Positions 44,610 to 53,866 of a stretch of 64,000 nt of DNA are shown here, one piece after another. Origin of the DNA: Prauserella alba (lineage in GTDB: Bacteria; Actinomycetota; Actinomycetes; Mycobacteriales; Pseudonocardiaceae); NCBI RefSeq assembly GCF_024171735.1, contig NZ_JAMTCH010000005.1, positions 310,001-374,000 on the forward strand. The letters are read 5' to 3'. Every line of letters begins with the position of its first letter. Positions within the stretch are counted from its first letter, which is position 1. Below the pieces are notes generated by a model that saw only the letters and a list, made by a program, of their open reading frames with translations, was not told the DNA's origin and ran no database searches. Made by a program: the position numbers and the translations under genes.

Positions 44610-47147
44610 ATGAGTGGTGCCGGGTCCACGCTCGCGTCGTTGACGAGCTTCGTGGGCAGGAGGGGTGACCTCGCGTCTCTGGGCGAGCAGGTTCGGGCGT
44701 CGCGGCTGGTCACGGTGACCGGGCCCGGCGGGGTCGGCAAGACGAGGACCGCGACGGTCACGGCCGACCGGCTGCGCTCGACGTTCGCCGACGGCGTGCA
44801 CGTCGTCGAACTCGCCAGTGTCACCGACGCCACCCAGCTCGCGCCCACGGCCGCGACGGCGCTCGGCGTGGCAGACCAGTCCAACCGTGCCGCCGTCGAA
44901 CGGATCATCACCCACCTGTCCGGCCGCGACACCTTGTTGCTGTTGGACAACTGCGAACACCTGCTCGAAGCCTGCGGCAGATTCGTGACCACCCTGTTGG
45001 AGGAACTGCCCGGACTCAGAGTGATCGCAACGAGCCGGGAGCCGCTGGGGTTGAGCGCAGAACAGGTGCACCTGCTGGGACCGCTGGCCGTGCCGACCGA
45101 GACCGATATCTCCAGTGGCGGTTCACTCGACCACGTACCGGCCGTGCAGCTGTTCCGCGACCGCGGCCGCAGCGCCGTTCCGGACTTCGAGGTCTGCGCG
45201 CACAACCGCGATGCCGTCGCACAGCTGTGCCGGCGCCTGGACGGCATGCCGCTCGCGATCGAGCTCGCCGCGGTGCGACTGCGGTCGCTGTCGGTCGCGC
45301 AGATCGTCGAGCGCCTCGACCACAGATTCCAGCTGCTCAGCGCGGGCAACCGCGATTCGGACCCGCGGCAGCGCTCACTGCGTGCGCTCATCGACTGGAG
45401 CCACGAGCTCTGTGACGACGACGAACGACTGCTGTGGGCCCGGCTGTCGGTGTTCCCCGCGGCCGCCGACCTGGAGAGCATCGAGGACGTGTGCGGGTTC
45501 GGCGCGCTGGCGGACCACCGGCTGCTCGAAGCCGTCGACGGTCTTGTGAGCAAATCCGTCATCACCGTGGAACGGCGGCACGAACAGGTGCGCTACAGCC
45601 AGTTCGTCACGTTACGCGAGTACGGGGCCGAGCTACTGGAACAGTCCGGTGAGGCGGAGACGCTGCATCGGCGCCACCGCGACCACTACACCCGGCGCGC
45701 TTCGCACATGGTGGACCGGTGGTGCGGGCCGCACCAGGCCGAGGACTTGGCCCGGCTGCGCGACGACCATCCGAATCTGCTCGTCGCGCTCGCATGGTCG
45801 GTGGAGACCCCGGGTGAGGCAAGGCCCGGAGCGCACCTGGCCTCGCTGCTGCGCTATCACTGGATCGCGGGCGGATTCCTCACCTACGGCAGGCGCTGGC
45901 TGGAGCGGCTGCTCGACCGGCTCGACCCGGACGTGCCGGAACGGGGCCACGCGCTGTGGGTCGCGGCGTGGGTGGCGCTGATCCAGGGCGACCGCAATGT
46001 GGCGCGGCGCTACCTCGGTGAATGCGGCCGACTCGCCGACCGGCTGGATGACCACGCCATGCGCGGGCACACGGCCCACTGGCGCGCACTGCTGAACCTC
46101 TTCGAGGGTGATCTACTGCCCGCGATCGTGCTGTACGACCAGGCGATCTCGTGGCACCGGTCGGTGGGTGATCTGGGCGCCGAACTCACGGCCGGCTACC
46201 AGCTCGCCATGGCGCAAACCTACGCAGGACGCACCGAGGAAGCGTTGCGCACCTGCCACGACGTCGACGTCCGCGGACTGGAACACGGCGAGCTCTGGGC
46301 CCGCGGTTACGCGTTCTGGGTGCGCGCGATCTGCCAGGTCCATCTCGGTGACCGCATTGCGGCACGGGAAGCGATCCGCGTGACGATGGACATCGAGCGC
46401 GAGTTCCGCGACGGCGTATGCACCGCGCTGACCACGGAAGTCGCGTCGTGGGTGGCGGCCTCGTACGGGCACTTCGAGAACGCGGCTGCGCTGGCGGGAG
46501 CCGCAGGTGCGGTGTGGCGGCAACTCGGCACGAACCTCGCGGCCTTCGGCCCACACGCGTCCGCGGACGGCCGTGCGCACGGCGCCCGCATCGACGACCA
46601 GCTGGGACCCGACCGCGCCGACGCCATCCGGGCACAACACGCGAACGTCTCGGTGACCGAGGCCGTCACGTTGGGGATTCGGCTCGCCGACAAGGCGGGA
46701 GAACCGGCACCACCGCGTAACGCCGTAGGGCGGGCAAGCGCCGGGCCCGAGAACCTGCTTCTGCGGGGCGGGCTCGCCGCGGCCGCCGCCGGAGCCGACG
46801 CTGGCACCGGGGAGAATCTCACAGCGGGGCCGGCGGCCACTCGTTCGGCGGCATCCGACGGCGTCGCTCCGGCGGGACGCAGACCGTCCCGGCACGCGGT
46901 GCCCAAACGCCCGGTGCCAGAGCGCGCGGTGCTCGGTGATTCGGCGTGTACACCCGAGGTTGCGTTGACCAGGCGAGAACAGCAGGTGGCAGCACTTATC
47001 GCTGACGGTAAGAGCAACAAGGAAATCGCAGAGAGCCTGACGATCTCGCATCGCACTGTCGATGGCCACGTCGAACGCCTCCTGCGCAAACTCGACGTTG
47101 CTTCCCGAACGCAGATCGCTTCGTGGTTCGCCACGTTGCCCAGGTGA
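44610..47147 (+). CDS. Large ATP-binding LuxR-family regulator
   Basis: An 845-residue regulator. The N-terminus has a STAND/NB-ARC-like ATPase with Walker A GPGGVGKT (38-45), LLLLDNCEHLLEACG as Walker B, and ATSREPLGL (sensor). A TPR-like helical middle follows (YQLAMAQTYAGRTEEALRT), then an Ala/Pro/Arg-rich linker and a C-terminal LuxR HTH (LTRREQQVAALIADGKSNKE, then IAESLTISHRTVDGHVERLL). GGAGG precedes ATG 44610. Divergent from the aromatic operon, it is its probable activator. It contains a TTA codon (45612-45614), so it may depend on the rare leucyl-tRNA. Confidence 0.92.
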   Translation: MSGAGSTLASLTSFVGRRGDLASLGEQVRASRLVTVTGPGGVGKTRTATVTADRLRSTFADGVHVVELASVTDATQLAPTAATALGVADQSNRAAVERIITHLSGRDTLLLLDNCEHLLEACGRFVTTLLEELPGLRVIATSREPLGLSAEQVHLLGPLAVPTETDISSGGSLDHVPAVQLFRDRGRSAVPDFEVCAHNRDAVAQLCRRLDGMPLAIELAAVRLRSLSVAQIVERLDHRFQLLSAGNRDSDPRQRSLRALIDWSHELCDDDERLLWARLSVFPAAADLESIEDVCGFGALADHRLLEAVDGLVSKSVITVERRHEQVRYSQFVTLREYGAELLEQSGEAETLHRRHRDHYTRRASHMVDRWCGPHQAEDLARLRDDHPNLLVALAWSVETPGEARPGAHLASLLRYHWIAGGFLTYGRRWLERLLDRLDPDVPERGHALWVAAWVALIQGDRNVARRYLGECGRLADRLDDHAMRGHTAHWRALLNLFEGDLLPAIVLYDQAISWHRSVGDLGAELTAGYQLAMAQTYAGRTEEALRTCHDVDVRGLEHGELWARGYAFWVRAICQVHLGDRIAAREAIRVTMDIEREFRDGVCTALTTEVASWVAASYGHFENAAALAGAAGAVWRQLGTNLAAFGPHASADGRAHGARIDDQLGPDRADAIRAQHANVSVTEAVTLGIRLADKAGEPAPPRNAVGRASAGPENLLLRGGLAAAAAGADAGTGENLTAGPAATRSAASDGVAPAGRRPSRHAVPKRPVPERAVLGDSACTPEVALTRREQQVAALIADGKSNKEIAESLTISHRTVDGHVERLLRKLDVASRTQIASWFATLPR

Positions 47148-47786
47148 GCCGGGCGGCGACGAGGCCTACGGATATGGACCCGTCGGTGTTCCGGCCACCG
47201 TGCTGCAGGGGTGTGCTTGTGGTGGGTCGTGCCGCCGTACGTGCCGACGGCACGTACGGCGGAAGGTGCGGTTTCTGACGCGGGATGGTTGCTCCCGCGC
47301 CACACCTCGACCATGTCGGCTAACGCGGCCTCCATACTCTCCCGCATCGCGCTGGCCTCACCTGTGGACGCGTCATTATTCGTTGGCTCGGTTTCACCGG
47401 CCTCTCCACCGCTCCGGCACCTGATCAACCACGCCCACAGAGACAGCACCGCGGCGACAGCGGACGCCGACGACACCCCTGTATCGACCGGAATGACCGG
47501 AAATCCCTACCTCGCCACGACGCTACCGCCCCGCGATATGCGCAGCGACAGCGTGCTGGCCACCTCGGCCGCACGATCTTGTAGGCCGTGAACGCTCGGT
47601 GAGCCGTGCGTCGCACTGACTGCAGCGAGAAGTGCGTAAGCGGTCTCGGCAGTTGCTGTGCGTTCACACGAATCGACCCGCGCAACTCGGCCACTGTTTC
47701 AAGACCGTGCGTGACGGTCCGCAGCGCCGTTTACCCGGCGGTCAGGCCTTGGTTCGCCGTCCTTTCATGCGCTCCGTGACGGCCGT
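47148..47786. other. Gene-poor stretch with one hairpin
   Basis: About 640 bp. Open frames run on both strands but none has a good ribosome binding site or domain. The hairpin at 47232-47262 lies 85 bp after the LuxR regulator. The rest is probably decayed sequence. Confidence 0.45.
47232..47262. terminator. Perfect 14-bp hairpin after the LuxR-type gene
   Basis: CCGCCGTACGTGCC (47232-47245) pairs with GGCACGTACGGCGG (47249-47262) across GAC. Each arm contains CGTACG. It lies 85 bp downstream of the regulator stop; a transcription terminator is likely although no T-run follows. Confidence 0.6.
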
Positions 47787-48167
47787 TCAAACTGCCAGCC
47801 GACCGCCCATGGGCAGATCGAACTCGGAGCCGTGTACTCCTGCAGCGAACGCGGACCATTCACCTGCGGTGTAGGAGAGGGTGCCGGCTGCCTCGTGGCG
47901 TGTCCGCAGGTCCACCGCCCCGTCGGTGTGGACGACGATCTCGATGGCCGGGTTGGAGCCGGCTGGGACTCGCCCCGTGACTTCGTCGAGGAGGTCGGCC
48001 CAGTCGCGAGCCGGCACGCTCAGGACCGGACCGGTTCCGTGGTCCTTGGTGTCCCGGATATGGACGACATCGCCGCCGAAGCTGACCTCGACGCATTCCT
48101 GGGACGGGTTGCTGAACGAACTCTTGAACCAGCTCTGTGCCGCGCTGGCGGAGTGGGTGTTGTTCAC
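47787..48167 (-). CDS. DUF397 protein (two DUF397 segments)
   Basis: A 126-residue protein. The first DUF397 segment (SWFKSSFSNPSQECVEVSF, then HIRDTKDHGTGPVLSVPARD) is clear; a diverged second copy follows (LSYTAGEWSAFAAGVHGSEFDLP). DUF397 proteins typically accompany Scr1-type XRE regulators in actinomycetes and act as their small partners (as in the WhiJ/BldB type systems). It overlaps the Scr1-like gene by 4 bp. Confidence 0.88.
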   Translation of the reverse strand: MNNTHSASAAQSWFKSSFSNPSQECVEVSFGGDVVHIRDTKDHGTGPVLSVPARDWADLLDEVTGRVPAGSNPAIEIVVHTDGAVDLRTRHEAAGTLSYTAGEWSAFAAGVHGSEFDLPMGGRLAV

Positions 48168-49039
48168 GGCTGTCCCTCCATCTCTTTGCGGACCTCGTGG
48201 ATCATCTCAAGCGAGGCGTCGAGATCCAGCGCACGGTCGATAGCCTCGTCCAGACTCGCGCTCAGCTCGCGAACGATGTGCGGTTTGTCGATGAGTGCGC
48301 CGGTGGTGACGGCTTCCTGCCAGACCATGTCCTGCAGGAGCTGGGAGTGGAACGAGAGGATCGTCAAGCCACCGCCGATGACGGGGTGCGCTCCCGCGCC
48401 GTAGGGCATCACGTGGATCTTGATGTGGTCACGGCGTTCCTCGGCCAGGCTCGCCAGGCGGGAGAGCTGGTGGACCATGATGTCGCGGCCGCCGACCTCC
48501 TGCCGTAGGGCCGTCTGGCCGATGACGACGGTGAGGTCGATCGGATCCGGCCCTTCCAGCCGCGTCTGCCGGGCGAGTCGGGATTCGATCCGTGGGCCGA
48601 CGTCGACCGGTTTGATGTAGGGGGAGCCGCCGCGGATCATTGCGCGGGCGTAGTCGGCGGTTTGCAGCAGACCGGGAATGGTCTCCGCGGTGTACTGGCG
48701 GAAGGCCCTGCTGCCGGCCTCCAAGCCGATGAAGCGAAGGAACTCCTCCGAGTACAGGCGGGCGTAGTCGTCCCACCATTCCCGTCGCTCAGTCTGGCTA
48801 CGTAGAGCCTCAAGTTCGTCGGTCTGCTCGTCGGACAACCCGTAGGTCCGGGCCAACGCTTCCAACTTGGGTGCCGTCAGTTTGCGCTTGGCGATCTCGA
48901 TCGACGACAGGTTGTTGCCGCCGATGCCGGTTTCCTTGCCCACCGCGCTGAGCGTCAAGCCCAGCTGCTCGCGACGCTCGCGCAGCCGTAGGCCCAGTTC
49001 GAGCGCTTGCACCGTGCTCGAAGTTGGCGCGTTTCCCAT
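48164..49039 (-). CDS. XRE-family regulator of the Scr1 type
   Basis: A 291-residue regulator. N-terminal HTH: RLRERREQLGLTLSAVGKET and GGNNLSSIEIAKRKLTAPKL. The long C-terminal Scr1-like domain follows (LGLEAGSRAFRQYTAETIPG, LLQTADYARAMIRG, VVIGQTALRQEVGG). Such proteins pair with DUF397 partners and regulate development or metabolism in actinomycetes. Operator-like TGAGT repeats lie 96-160 bp upstream of its start. Confidence 0.92.
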   Translation of the reverse strand: MGNAPTSSTVQALELGLRLRERREQLGLTLSAVGKETGIGGNNLSSIEIAKRKLTAPKLEALARTYGLSDEQTDELEALRSQTERREWWDDYARLYSEEFLRFIGLEAGSRAFRQYTAETIPGLLQTADYARAMIRGGSPYIKPVDVGPRIESRLARQTRLEGPDPIDLTVVIGQTALRQEVGGRDIMVHQLSRLASLAEERRDHIKIHVMPYGAGAHPVIGGGLTILSFHSQLLQDMVWQEAVTTGALIDKPHIVRELSASLDEAIDRALDLDASLEMIHEVRKEMEGQP

Positions 49040-49134
49040 CAGCGGCGCTCCCTGCAGGTTCTGAGTACGTCATGCACCGAAACCAGTATTGCAGTCGCGC
49101 ATCGGGAAGTACACACGATTGGAGCATACCGTCA

Positions 49135-49199
49135 TGAGTACTCTCACCATAATCTGAGTGTACTCACGATGATACATCCGATCATCTGAGTACATGCTC
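49135..49199. promoter_or_regulatory. Cluster of TGAGT-type operator repeats
   Basis: Three related sites occur in 65 bp: TGAGTACTCTCA (49135-49146, containing the palindrome GAGTACTC), TGAGT-GT-ACTCA (49155-49166) and TGAGTACATGCTC (49187-49199). They lie between the Scr1-type regulator and the small plus-strand gene at 49231 and are a likely autoregulatory operator region. Confidence 0.55.
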
Positions 49200-49230
49200 G
49201 GACGTGGTTGATACGGAGGAGGTGACCGCG

Positions 49231-49644
49231 ATGACCTTCAACGGCTACTGGCTCGTTGTCCCGACACCGAAAAACTCCGATCGTTCTCGGGTTGGACAGC
49301 TCAGTCAGCACCGACGCGACTCCCGCTCATGCGGCCGCCCCGGCGCAACGTCTGCGCCGTCGCCAAAGCCAGAGAACGCAGCAGCGGCGGTGAATGAACG
49401 GCACCACGGGAGGCCCCGACCTCCGGAAACTCACCCATCCGAGCTCCCTGACCGATCCGCTGCCGCGTGCGCGGCGGTCCCCCGCGTGGATCGGACAGGG
49501 CTCGACCATGGCGGCCCCATCGATGCCCCGAACTCTGTTGGGGCCGCCATGGTCTCGATGACACCCGGCGGGCGGACGCCGACCCCGACCTCCGTCTGCC
49601 CGCTGGGGCCCAAGGTCGCCCCCGCGGCGTGGTGGGAACCATGA
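49231..49644 (+). CDS. Small orphan protein (uncertain gene)
   Basis: A 137-residue frame starting at ATG 49231 with a good GGAGGAGG ribosome binding site 8 bp upstream. The first ~20 residues (MTFNGYWLVVPTPKNSDRSR) look protein-like; the rest is Pro/Arg/Ser-rich without fold features, and a perfect 16-bp inverted repeat lies inside it. It may be a short real gene whose 3' part is degenerate, or a leader translated into the next gene, whose ATG overlaps its stop. Confidence 0.4.
   Translation: MTFNGYWLVVPTPKNSDRSRVGQLSQHRRDSRSCGRPGATSAPSPKPENAAAAVNERHHGRPRPPETHPSELPDRSAAACAAVPRVDRTGLDHGGPIDAPNSVGAAMVSMTPGGRTPTPTSVCPLGPKVAPAAWWEP
49504..49554. repeat. Perfect 16-bp inverted repeat
   Basis: GACCATGGCGGCCCCA (49504-49519) and TGGGGCCGCCATGGTC (49539-49554) with a 19-nt loop. 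It lies inside the weak frame 49231-49644, upstream of the gene at 49641, and could be a terminator or attenuator hairpin. Confidence 0.65.
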
Positions 49645-50090
49645 AGCGGCGCAAGCTTCTGAACAGCGTCCTGGCAGTGCTCGAGCGCGCTGGATGGAGA
49701 GCTTCGGACACCTGGACTGTGCGCTGTCACAACGAACAAGGCCGCACAGTGACGTTGCAGGTTGGTGTAGCCCTCGACGGGATCACGATCACGCCATCCT
49801 CATCAGGACGACTTACGCTCACAACAGCCGAAACCGGCCAGCTGCGCGCGGCCCTCCGTGACGCATTGTCCGCACGTGCGCCCCTTGTTCCTGAGGGGGC
49901 GCCGCTACCGCGCCGTTCCAACACGTTTGACCAAGCGCACCCGCGCGCCCTGGACGACGCACCGCCGCGAGTGCGGCGTTACCTCGCCACGCCGAGCCGG
50001 ACCGAAGGCACCACGTTTCCCGGCACCGCAAGCGACCCGCCTCGTTGGCCGGGCAGCGATCCGGCTCGCACCTTCATCCGGGCAGCGTGA
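49641..50090 (+). CDS. Hypothetical protein of the small plus-strand group
   Basis: A 149-residue protein, not recognised. The first ~75 residues look like a small alpha/beta domain (LLNSVLAVLERAGWRASDTW, ITITPSSSGRLTLTTAETGQ); the rest is Pro/Arg/Thr-rich and probably disordered. GGTGGGA precedes the ATG. It overlaps the previous frame's stop by 4 bp. No functional clue. Confidence 0.5.
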   Translation: MKRRKLLNSVLAVLERAGWRASDTWTVRCHNEQGRTVTLQVGVALDGITITPSSSGRLTLTTAETGQLRAALRDALSARAPLVPEGAPLPRRSNTFDQAHPRALDDAPPRVRRYLATPSRTEGTTFPGTASDPPRWPGSDPARTFIRAA

Positions 50091-50160
50091 GCTGCCAAAG
50101 CCACAGGCGGCACCTCACCGGAAACCGCCAGAGTTCTCCATCACCTATGGAAGGCCGCCC

Positions 50161-50472
50161 ATGCACATCACCTTCGGCAAAGTCACGGAGACCACGCCCT
50201 GCCCCGGCGTACACAGCGCCACCCTGAAGCACTATCCGCGCACCGTGGCCGGCCGGCCCGTGACGATGCCCTACATCAGCAACGGACTGTGGGACCAGCA
50301 TCAGATCGTCATGCCATCGCTGTGTTCCCGCAAGTATCTGATTCCACCGGACGTTGACGACGATCCAGAAGTTCCTGTGTGCGTGGAATGCAGAGATCGA
50401 CTCGCGAACGCTCACGAGTCCCGCGTCTCACCGCGGCCGCGTGTACCTACGCCGGCGACCATCGCGTCCTGA
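50161..50472 (+). CDS. Small zinc-ribbon-like protein
   Basis: A 103-residue protein with GGAAGG 6 bp before the ATG. It contains Cys residues at PSLCSRKYLI and a CVECRDR pair that could form an incomplete zinc ribbon, preceded by HYPRTVAGRPVTMPYISNGL. Seems conserved-looking and soluble. No function assigned. Confidence 0.6.
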   Translation: MHITFGKVTETTPCPGVHSATLKHYPRTVAGRPVTMPYISNGLWDQHQIVMPSLCSRKYLIPPDVDDDPEVPVCVECRDRLANAHESRVSPRPRVPTPATIAS

Positions 50473-50609
50473 CCCGTCATGTGCCCCGTGAGTAGCGATT
50501 CGCTGTGGGACGCCACGAAATGCGCGACAGTGCAGGAAATCCGGTCGTGACCGCACGGGACCACGGCCCCGGTGGAGTCCACAGCGCAGAGACGATGGAG
50601 GCACCCACG

Positions 50610-50879
50610 ATGCCGTTTCTAGCCGCCGAACGGGCACTCCTGGGAGCTCCCGTTGAAGCCTCGCTGACGTCCCCCGAGATCGAAGTGGAGTGGCCCACGG
50701 ACGATATGGACGACCCACACGGCACGGCACAAGCGCGGCGTTCTGATGAACCCCTCGCCCAACACCGATCAGCACAACAGATGCCCCCAGGACAACCCGG
50801 GGACCGATGGCAGCCCCCTCTTGACGGATCCGAGTTGGCGCGCGTCCTTCAGCTGATGCGTAAGAAGTGGAACATGTGA
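50610..50879 (+). CDS. Small acidic/Gln-rich hypothetical protein
   Basis: An 89-residue frame from ATG 50610, chosen because GGAGG (50597-50601) lies 8 bp upstream; in-frame upstream codons lack such a site. Sequence MPFLAAERALLGAPVEASLT then acidic and Gln/Pro-rich, ending ELARVLQLMRKKWNM. Nothing recognised. Confidence 0.45.
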   Translation: MPFLAAERALLGAPVEASLTSPEIEVEWPTDDMDDPHGTAQARRSDEPLAQHRSAQQMPPGQPGDRWQPPLDGSELARVLQLMRKKWNM

Positions 50880-51159
50880 CGCCTCGTGCGCCTGCCTCTT
50901 GGCAGGGTTGGGGACGAGCGGGTGCCGCCTCATGTCCTGAACTTCGAACGCGCGGTTGAGCTGGCGATCGCCAGTACGGGAAAGTCGGTGGCGAGTCGTG
51001 TTTCCCGATGACGCTGGCAGCGGTGCAACGCTGGCCAGCGCAGCGAAGGCGGACTCGGATCGAACGTGTCCGCCGTGAAGGCTGCTCGATGTGAAGGCGT
51101 GATTTCCGCGCCGTCCTCGCTGATCAGCTCGGCGCTGTTCCAGCTCGATAGTTGGATTT

Positions 51160-51768
51160 CTACGCGCGGGCCCGTCGTCGCGCCGTGGAACCCAACGTGC
51201 ACGCATGGACGATGAGCGCGGCAATCGTGAGTAGACCGGCGGCGGTGGTTCGTGGTTCTGCGGTCGGATATCCGGTGATGGGTAGGAAGGCGATGGCTTC
51301 CGGGATCAGGTTCTGGATCAGACCTGAGCCGTACCAGGTCACGACGGCCAGAGCGCCGGCCCAGAGCGGGCCGACAAACGGGGCCACGAGTTGGATCAGG
51401 GCGGCGAGGGCCAGCACGTTGGTGATGGCGAACAGCCAGTCGGTTCGCCCGGCCACGTGGGGGATGACGGCTGCTGCACACAACACCGGTAGCGCAACAC
51501 CGGCCAGAGCTGTCGTGGTGGCGACGAGGCGGGCGCGGTGTCCACCAGCGGCGCATTCCCATTCCCAGAGCCGCGGGCCGGTGATGATGGCGACGACCGT
51601 GGCGCAGGCGATGCCGCACAGGTCGGAGATCACGAGTTCGTTCGGCCTGGCCGGCGACAGGTCGATTCGCAGCGTCCAGGTGCCGGCCAGGTAGGTGATC
51701 GCGGCCAGGGCAGCCGTGGCCATGAGGGCCCGGTGGGCGGCCCTGGTCGCGAGGATGATGCGGATCAT
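51160..51768 (-). CDS. Integral membrane protein of the ABC transporter operon
   Basis: A 202-residue protein with about six hydrophobic segments (ALMATAALAAITYLAGTW, LVATTTALAGVALPVLCAAA, FAITNVLALAALIQLVAPFV). No known motif. Its ATG at 51768 overlaps the stop of the larger membrane protein gene upstream (ATGA), so both belong to the ABC operon. Probably a permease or immunity component. Confidence 0.78.
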   Translation of the reverse strand: MIRIILATRAAHRALMATAALAAITYLAGTWTLRIDLSPARPNELVISDLCGIACATVVAIITGPRLWEWECAAGGHRARLVATTTALAGVALPVLCAAAVIPHVAGRTDWLFAITNVLALAALIQLVAPFVGPLWAGALAVVTWYGSGLIQNLIPEAIAFLPITGYPTAEPRTTAAGLLTIAALIVHACTLGSTARRRARA

Positions 51769-53033
51769 GTGGAGGGCAGGTCCTTGTCGGTGAGGGTGCA
51801 GCCTTCCAGTTGGGCGCGGTGGTTGTGGATCCACTGCTTCACTCGACTTTCGTTCATGTTTGCGAAGGCGTCTGTGCTGCGTCCGGTGCGCAAGTAGGTT
51901 TCCAGGCCCCTGTAGACCGCGAATGTGTCCTCGTCGGGTCCGGATGCAGAGCAGGAGTGGAAGCCCAACAGTGTGGCGGTCAGTCCGGAGGAGACGGTGT
52001 CGACGCTGCCGTCGGCCTTGAGCGGGGCGATCAGGGTGCCGTTGGCCGTGGGGCCGCCCATGGGATGGCTGGGAAGTAAGCCCTGGTCCCAGATCTTCGT
52101 GAAGGCGGCAGGTTTGGCGCCGTATCGGTCGAGGACGGGGTCGAACGCAGCGACGAGCTGATCGAGACGTGCAGCGTGGCCGGCATGGACGCAGTACTCG
52201 ATGCCGCGCTGGGTCAGGCACGAGCGTTGCGGGGCAGGGTCGGCGACGTAGGTGGCGGGCGCGGCGGCGAACGCCGGAATGACACCCACGATCACCGCAG
52301 GCATGAGGCACCCGGCCACGATGGCAGCGTGGCCTGCCGGTGCGCGTCGCCCGCGGGCATTCCATCGTAAGAAGGCCGCTGCCGTGCCAGCGCATGCGGT
52401 GGCGACGGTCAGGAAGAATACGGTCCGGAACAAGGCGAGGGTGAGCGGTTCGCTCTCACCGAGCAGTGGTTCGTAGCTCAGTTGCGGGACGTACGGTGCT
52501 GCCGCGTTGGCGCCGTAGACGGCGACGGCATCCAGCAGGTAAGCGCCCACCGCCACCAGCGGCACCGCAACGGTCGACCCAGTGACGGTGCCCACCGCGT
52601 AGCCGAGCGCCGTCGCGGCGGCGATCGCCACGAGGCCGGATGCGATCACCAGCAGGTCGGGCCCGCCAGGCGGATCGGCCAGGGCCGTCAGCACGGTCAG
52701 CGGCAACATGCCCACGGCATAGGCACCGACGTACCAAGCGGTCAGCATGCCCAGATGACGAGCGATCACCGCGCCACCCAGGCGGCGAGCGTAGGGCTGG
52801 ACCCACACGTGGCTCGATCGGTTGAGCCGGGTCGCCCACAAGGTCGCGGCCGCTGCGGCCATGGGGCCGGCGAGCCGGAAGTGTTGGTGCCATTGCGCGT
52901 CGGTCAACGACCAGTGCAGATACGGCCACGACCACATTTGCCCGGTCCCGACCAGGGCAACCAGCAGTACCGCAGCGGCAGGGGCCAGAACATACAGCGG
53001 ATGCAGGGGCCAGAACAGGCGTCGCGGGCTCAT
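51765..53033 (-). CDS. ABC transporter permease-like membrane protein
   Basis: A 422-residue protein. The first ~270 residues form about seven membrane segments (APAAAVLLVALVGTG, ADPPGGPDLLVIASGLVAIA, LTVATACAGTAAAFLRW); the last ~150 residues are extracytoplasmic-looking with Cys residues (RSCLTQRGIEYCVHAG). It follows the ATPase gene with a 4-bp overlap, so it is the likely transmembrane partner. Confidence 0.8.
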   Translation of the reverse strand: MSPRRLFWPLHPLYVLAPAAAVLLVALVGTGQMWSWPYLHWSLTDAQWHQHFRLAGPMAAAAATLWATRLNRSSHVWVQPYARRLGGAVIARHLGMLTAWYVGAYAVGMLPLTVLTALADPPGGPDLLVIASGLVAIAAATALGYAVGTVTGSTVAVPLVAVGAYLLDAVAVYGANAAAPYVPQLSYEPLLGESEPLTLALFRTVFFLTVATACAGTAAAFLRWNARGRRAPAGHAAIVAGCLMPAVIVGVIPAFAAAPATYVADPAPQRSCLTQRGIEYCVHAGHAARLDQLVAAFDPVLDRYGAKPAAFTKIWDQGLLPSHPMGGPTANGTLIAPLKADGSVDTVSSGLTATLLGFHSCSASGPDEDTFAVYRGLETYLRTGRSTDAFANMNESRVKQWIHNHRAQLEGCTLTDKDLPST

Positions 53034-53767
53034 CGGTCATCTCCCAGGGTGTCCATGAACGTGCGATAGCCGCGTTCGAGGGCCGACTCCAGTCCGTTAC
53101 CGGGGTGATTGGGCTGGGCCAGCGCGGAGGTGAGCTCATCGACTGTGCCGTCGAACGCGATGGTTCCTCCGGCCAAGACGCCGACCCTATGACAGAGGAA
53201 CTGCACGTCGTCCAACACATGCGTGGACAACAGCACCGTGCGTTTGCCCCCGAGCGCAGTCAGCACTTCGCGCACGCGCAGACGCTGGCTGGGATCCAAC
53301 CCGACCGTGGGTTCGTCCAACACGAGCACGTCGGGGTCGTGGGCCAGACCTGCTGCCACACCCAGGCGTTGCCGCTGCCCGCCGGAGAGCGTGCGAACCC
53401 GCTCATGGGACCGGCCGCCGAGATCAACGGCCTCCAATGCGCGCTGAGCCGCCGGTGCGGTCGCGCGCCGGTCCACGCCGTTGAGCCACGCCGCATAGCT
53501 GATGGTGTCGATCAACCGCATCTCGCCCGGCGTGGTGAAACGCTGCGGTACGAAGCCCACCCGCGGCGTCTCGGACGATCCTCCGAGCGACACGTGACCA
53601 GATCGCGGGCGGCGCATGCCGACGAGAATGGACATCAGCGTCGACTTTCCCGCTCCATTTTCCCCCAGCAGGCCGGTCACCCCGGGGGTGATGCACCAGG
53701 TGACATCGCGCAGCACCTGCTTGCGGCCATAGCGAAAACTGACAGAATCTAATCGAACCTCGACCAT
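53030..53767 (-). CDS. ABC transporter ATP-binding protein
   Basis: A 245-residue ABC ATPase: Walker A LLGENGAGKSTLM, Q-loop FVPQRFTTPG, signature LSGGQRQRLGVAAG, Walker B VLVLDEPTVGLD and H-loop LLSTHVLDDV. It is of the drug/peptide export (CcmA/NatA-like) class. ATG 53767 is used; the longer frame would pass through a hairpin. It would energise export of the secreted peptide encoded just upstream. Confidence 0.93.
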   Translation of the reverse strand: MVEVRLDSVSFRYGRKQVLRDVTWCITPGVTGLLGENGAGKSTLMSILVGMRRPRSGHVSLGGSSETPRVGFVPQRFTTPGEMRLIDTISYAAWLNGVDRRATAPAAQRALEAVDLGGRSHERVRTLSGGQRQRLGVAAGLAHDPDVLVLDEPTVGLDPSQRLRVREVLTALGGKRTVLLSTHVLDDVQFLCHRVGVLAGGTIAFDGTVDELTSALAQPNHPGNGLESALERGYRTFMDTLGDDR

Positions 53768-53792
53768 GAGAACCCCCTCGAAGAATATGGCA

Positions 53793-53834
53793 ACGCGTGT
53801 GGACGGACTGTACCGAAAGCCCGTCCACACGCGT
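53793..53834 (-). terminator. Hairpin between secreted peptide gene and ABC genes
   Basis: Perfect 14-bp arms ACGCGTGTGGACGG (53793-53806) and CCGTCCACACGCGT (53821-53834), 14-nt loop. It lies between the peptide gene stop (53867) and the ATPase start (53767) on the minus strand. It would act as a partial terminator, giving more peptide than transporter transcript. Confidence 0.65.
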
Positions 53835-53866
53835 GCACAGAACCCGAACGTCACGCCACGAGGCGA

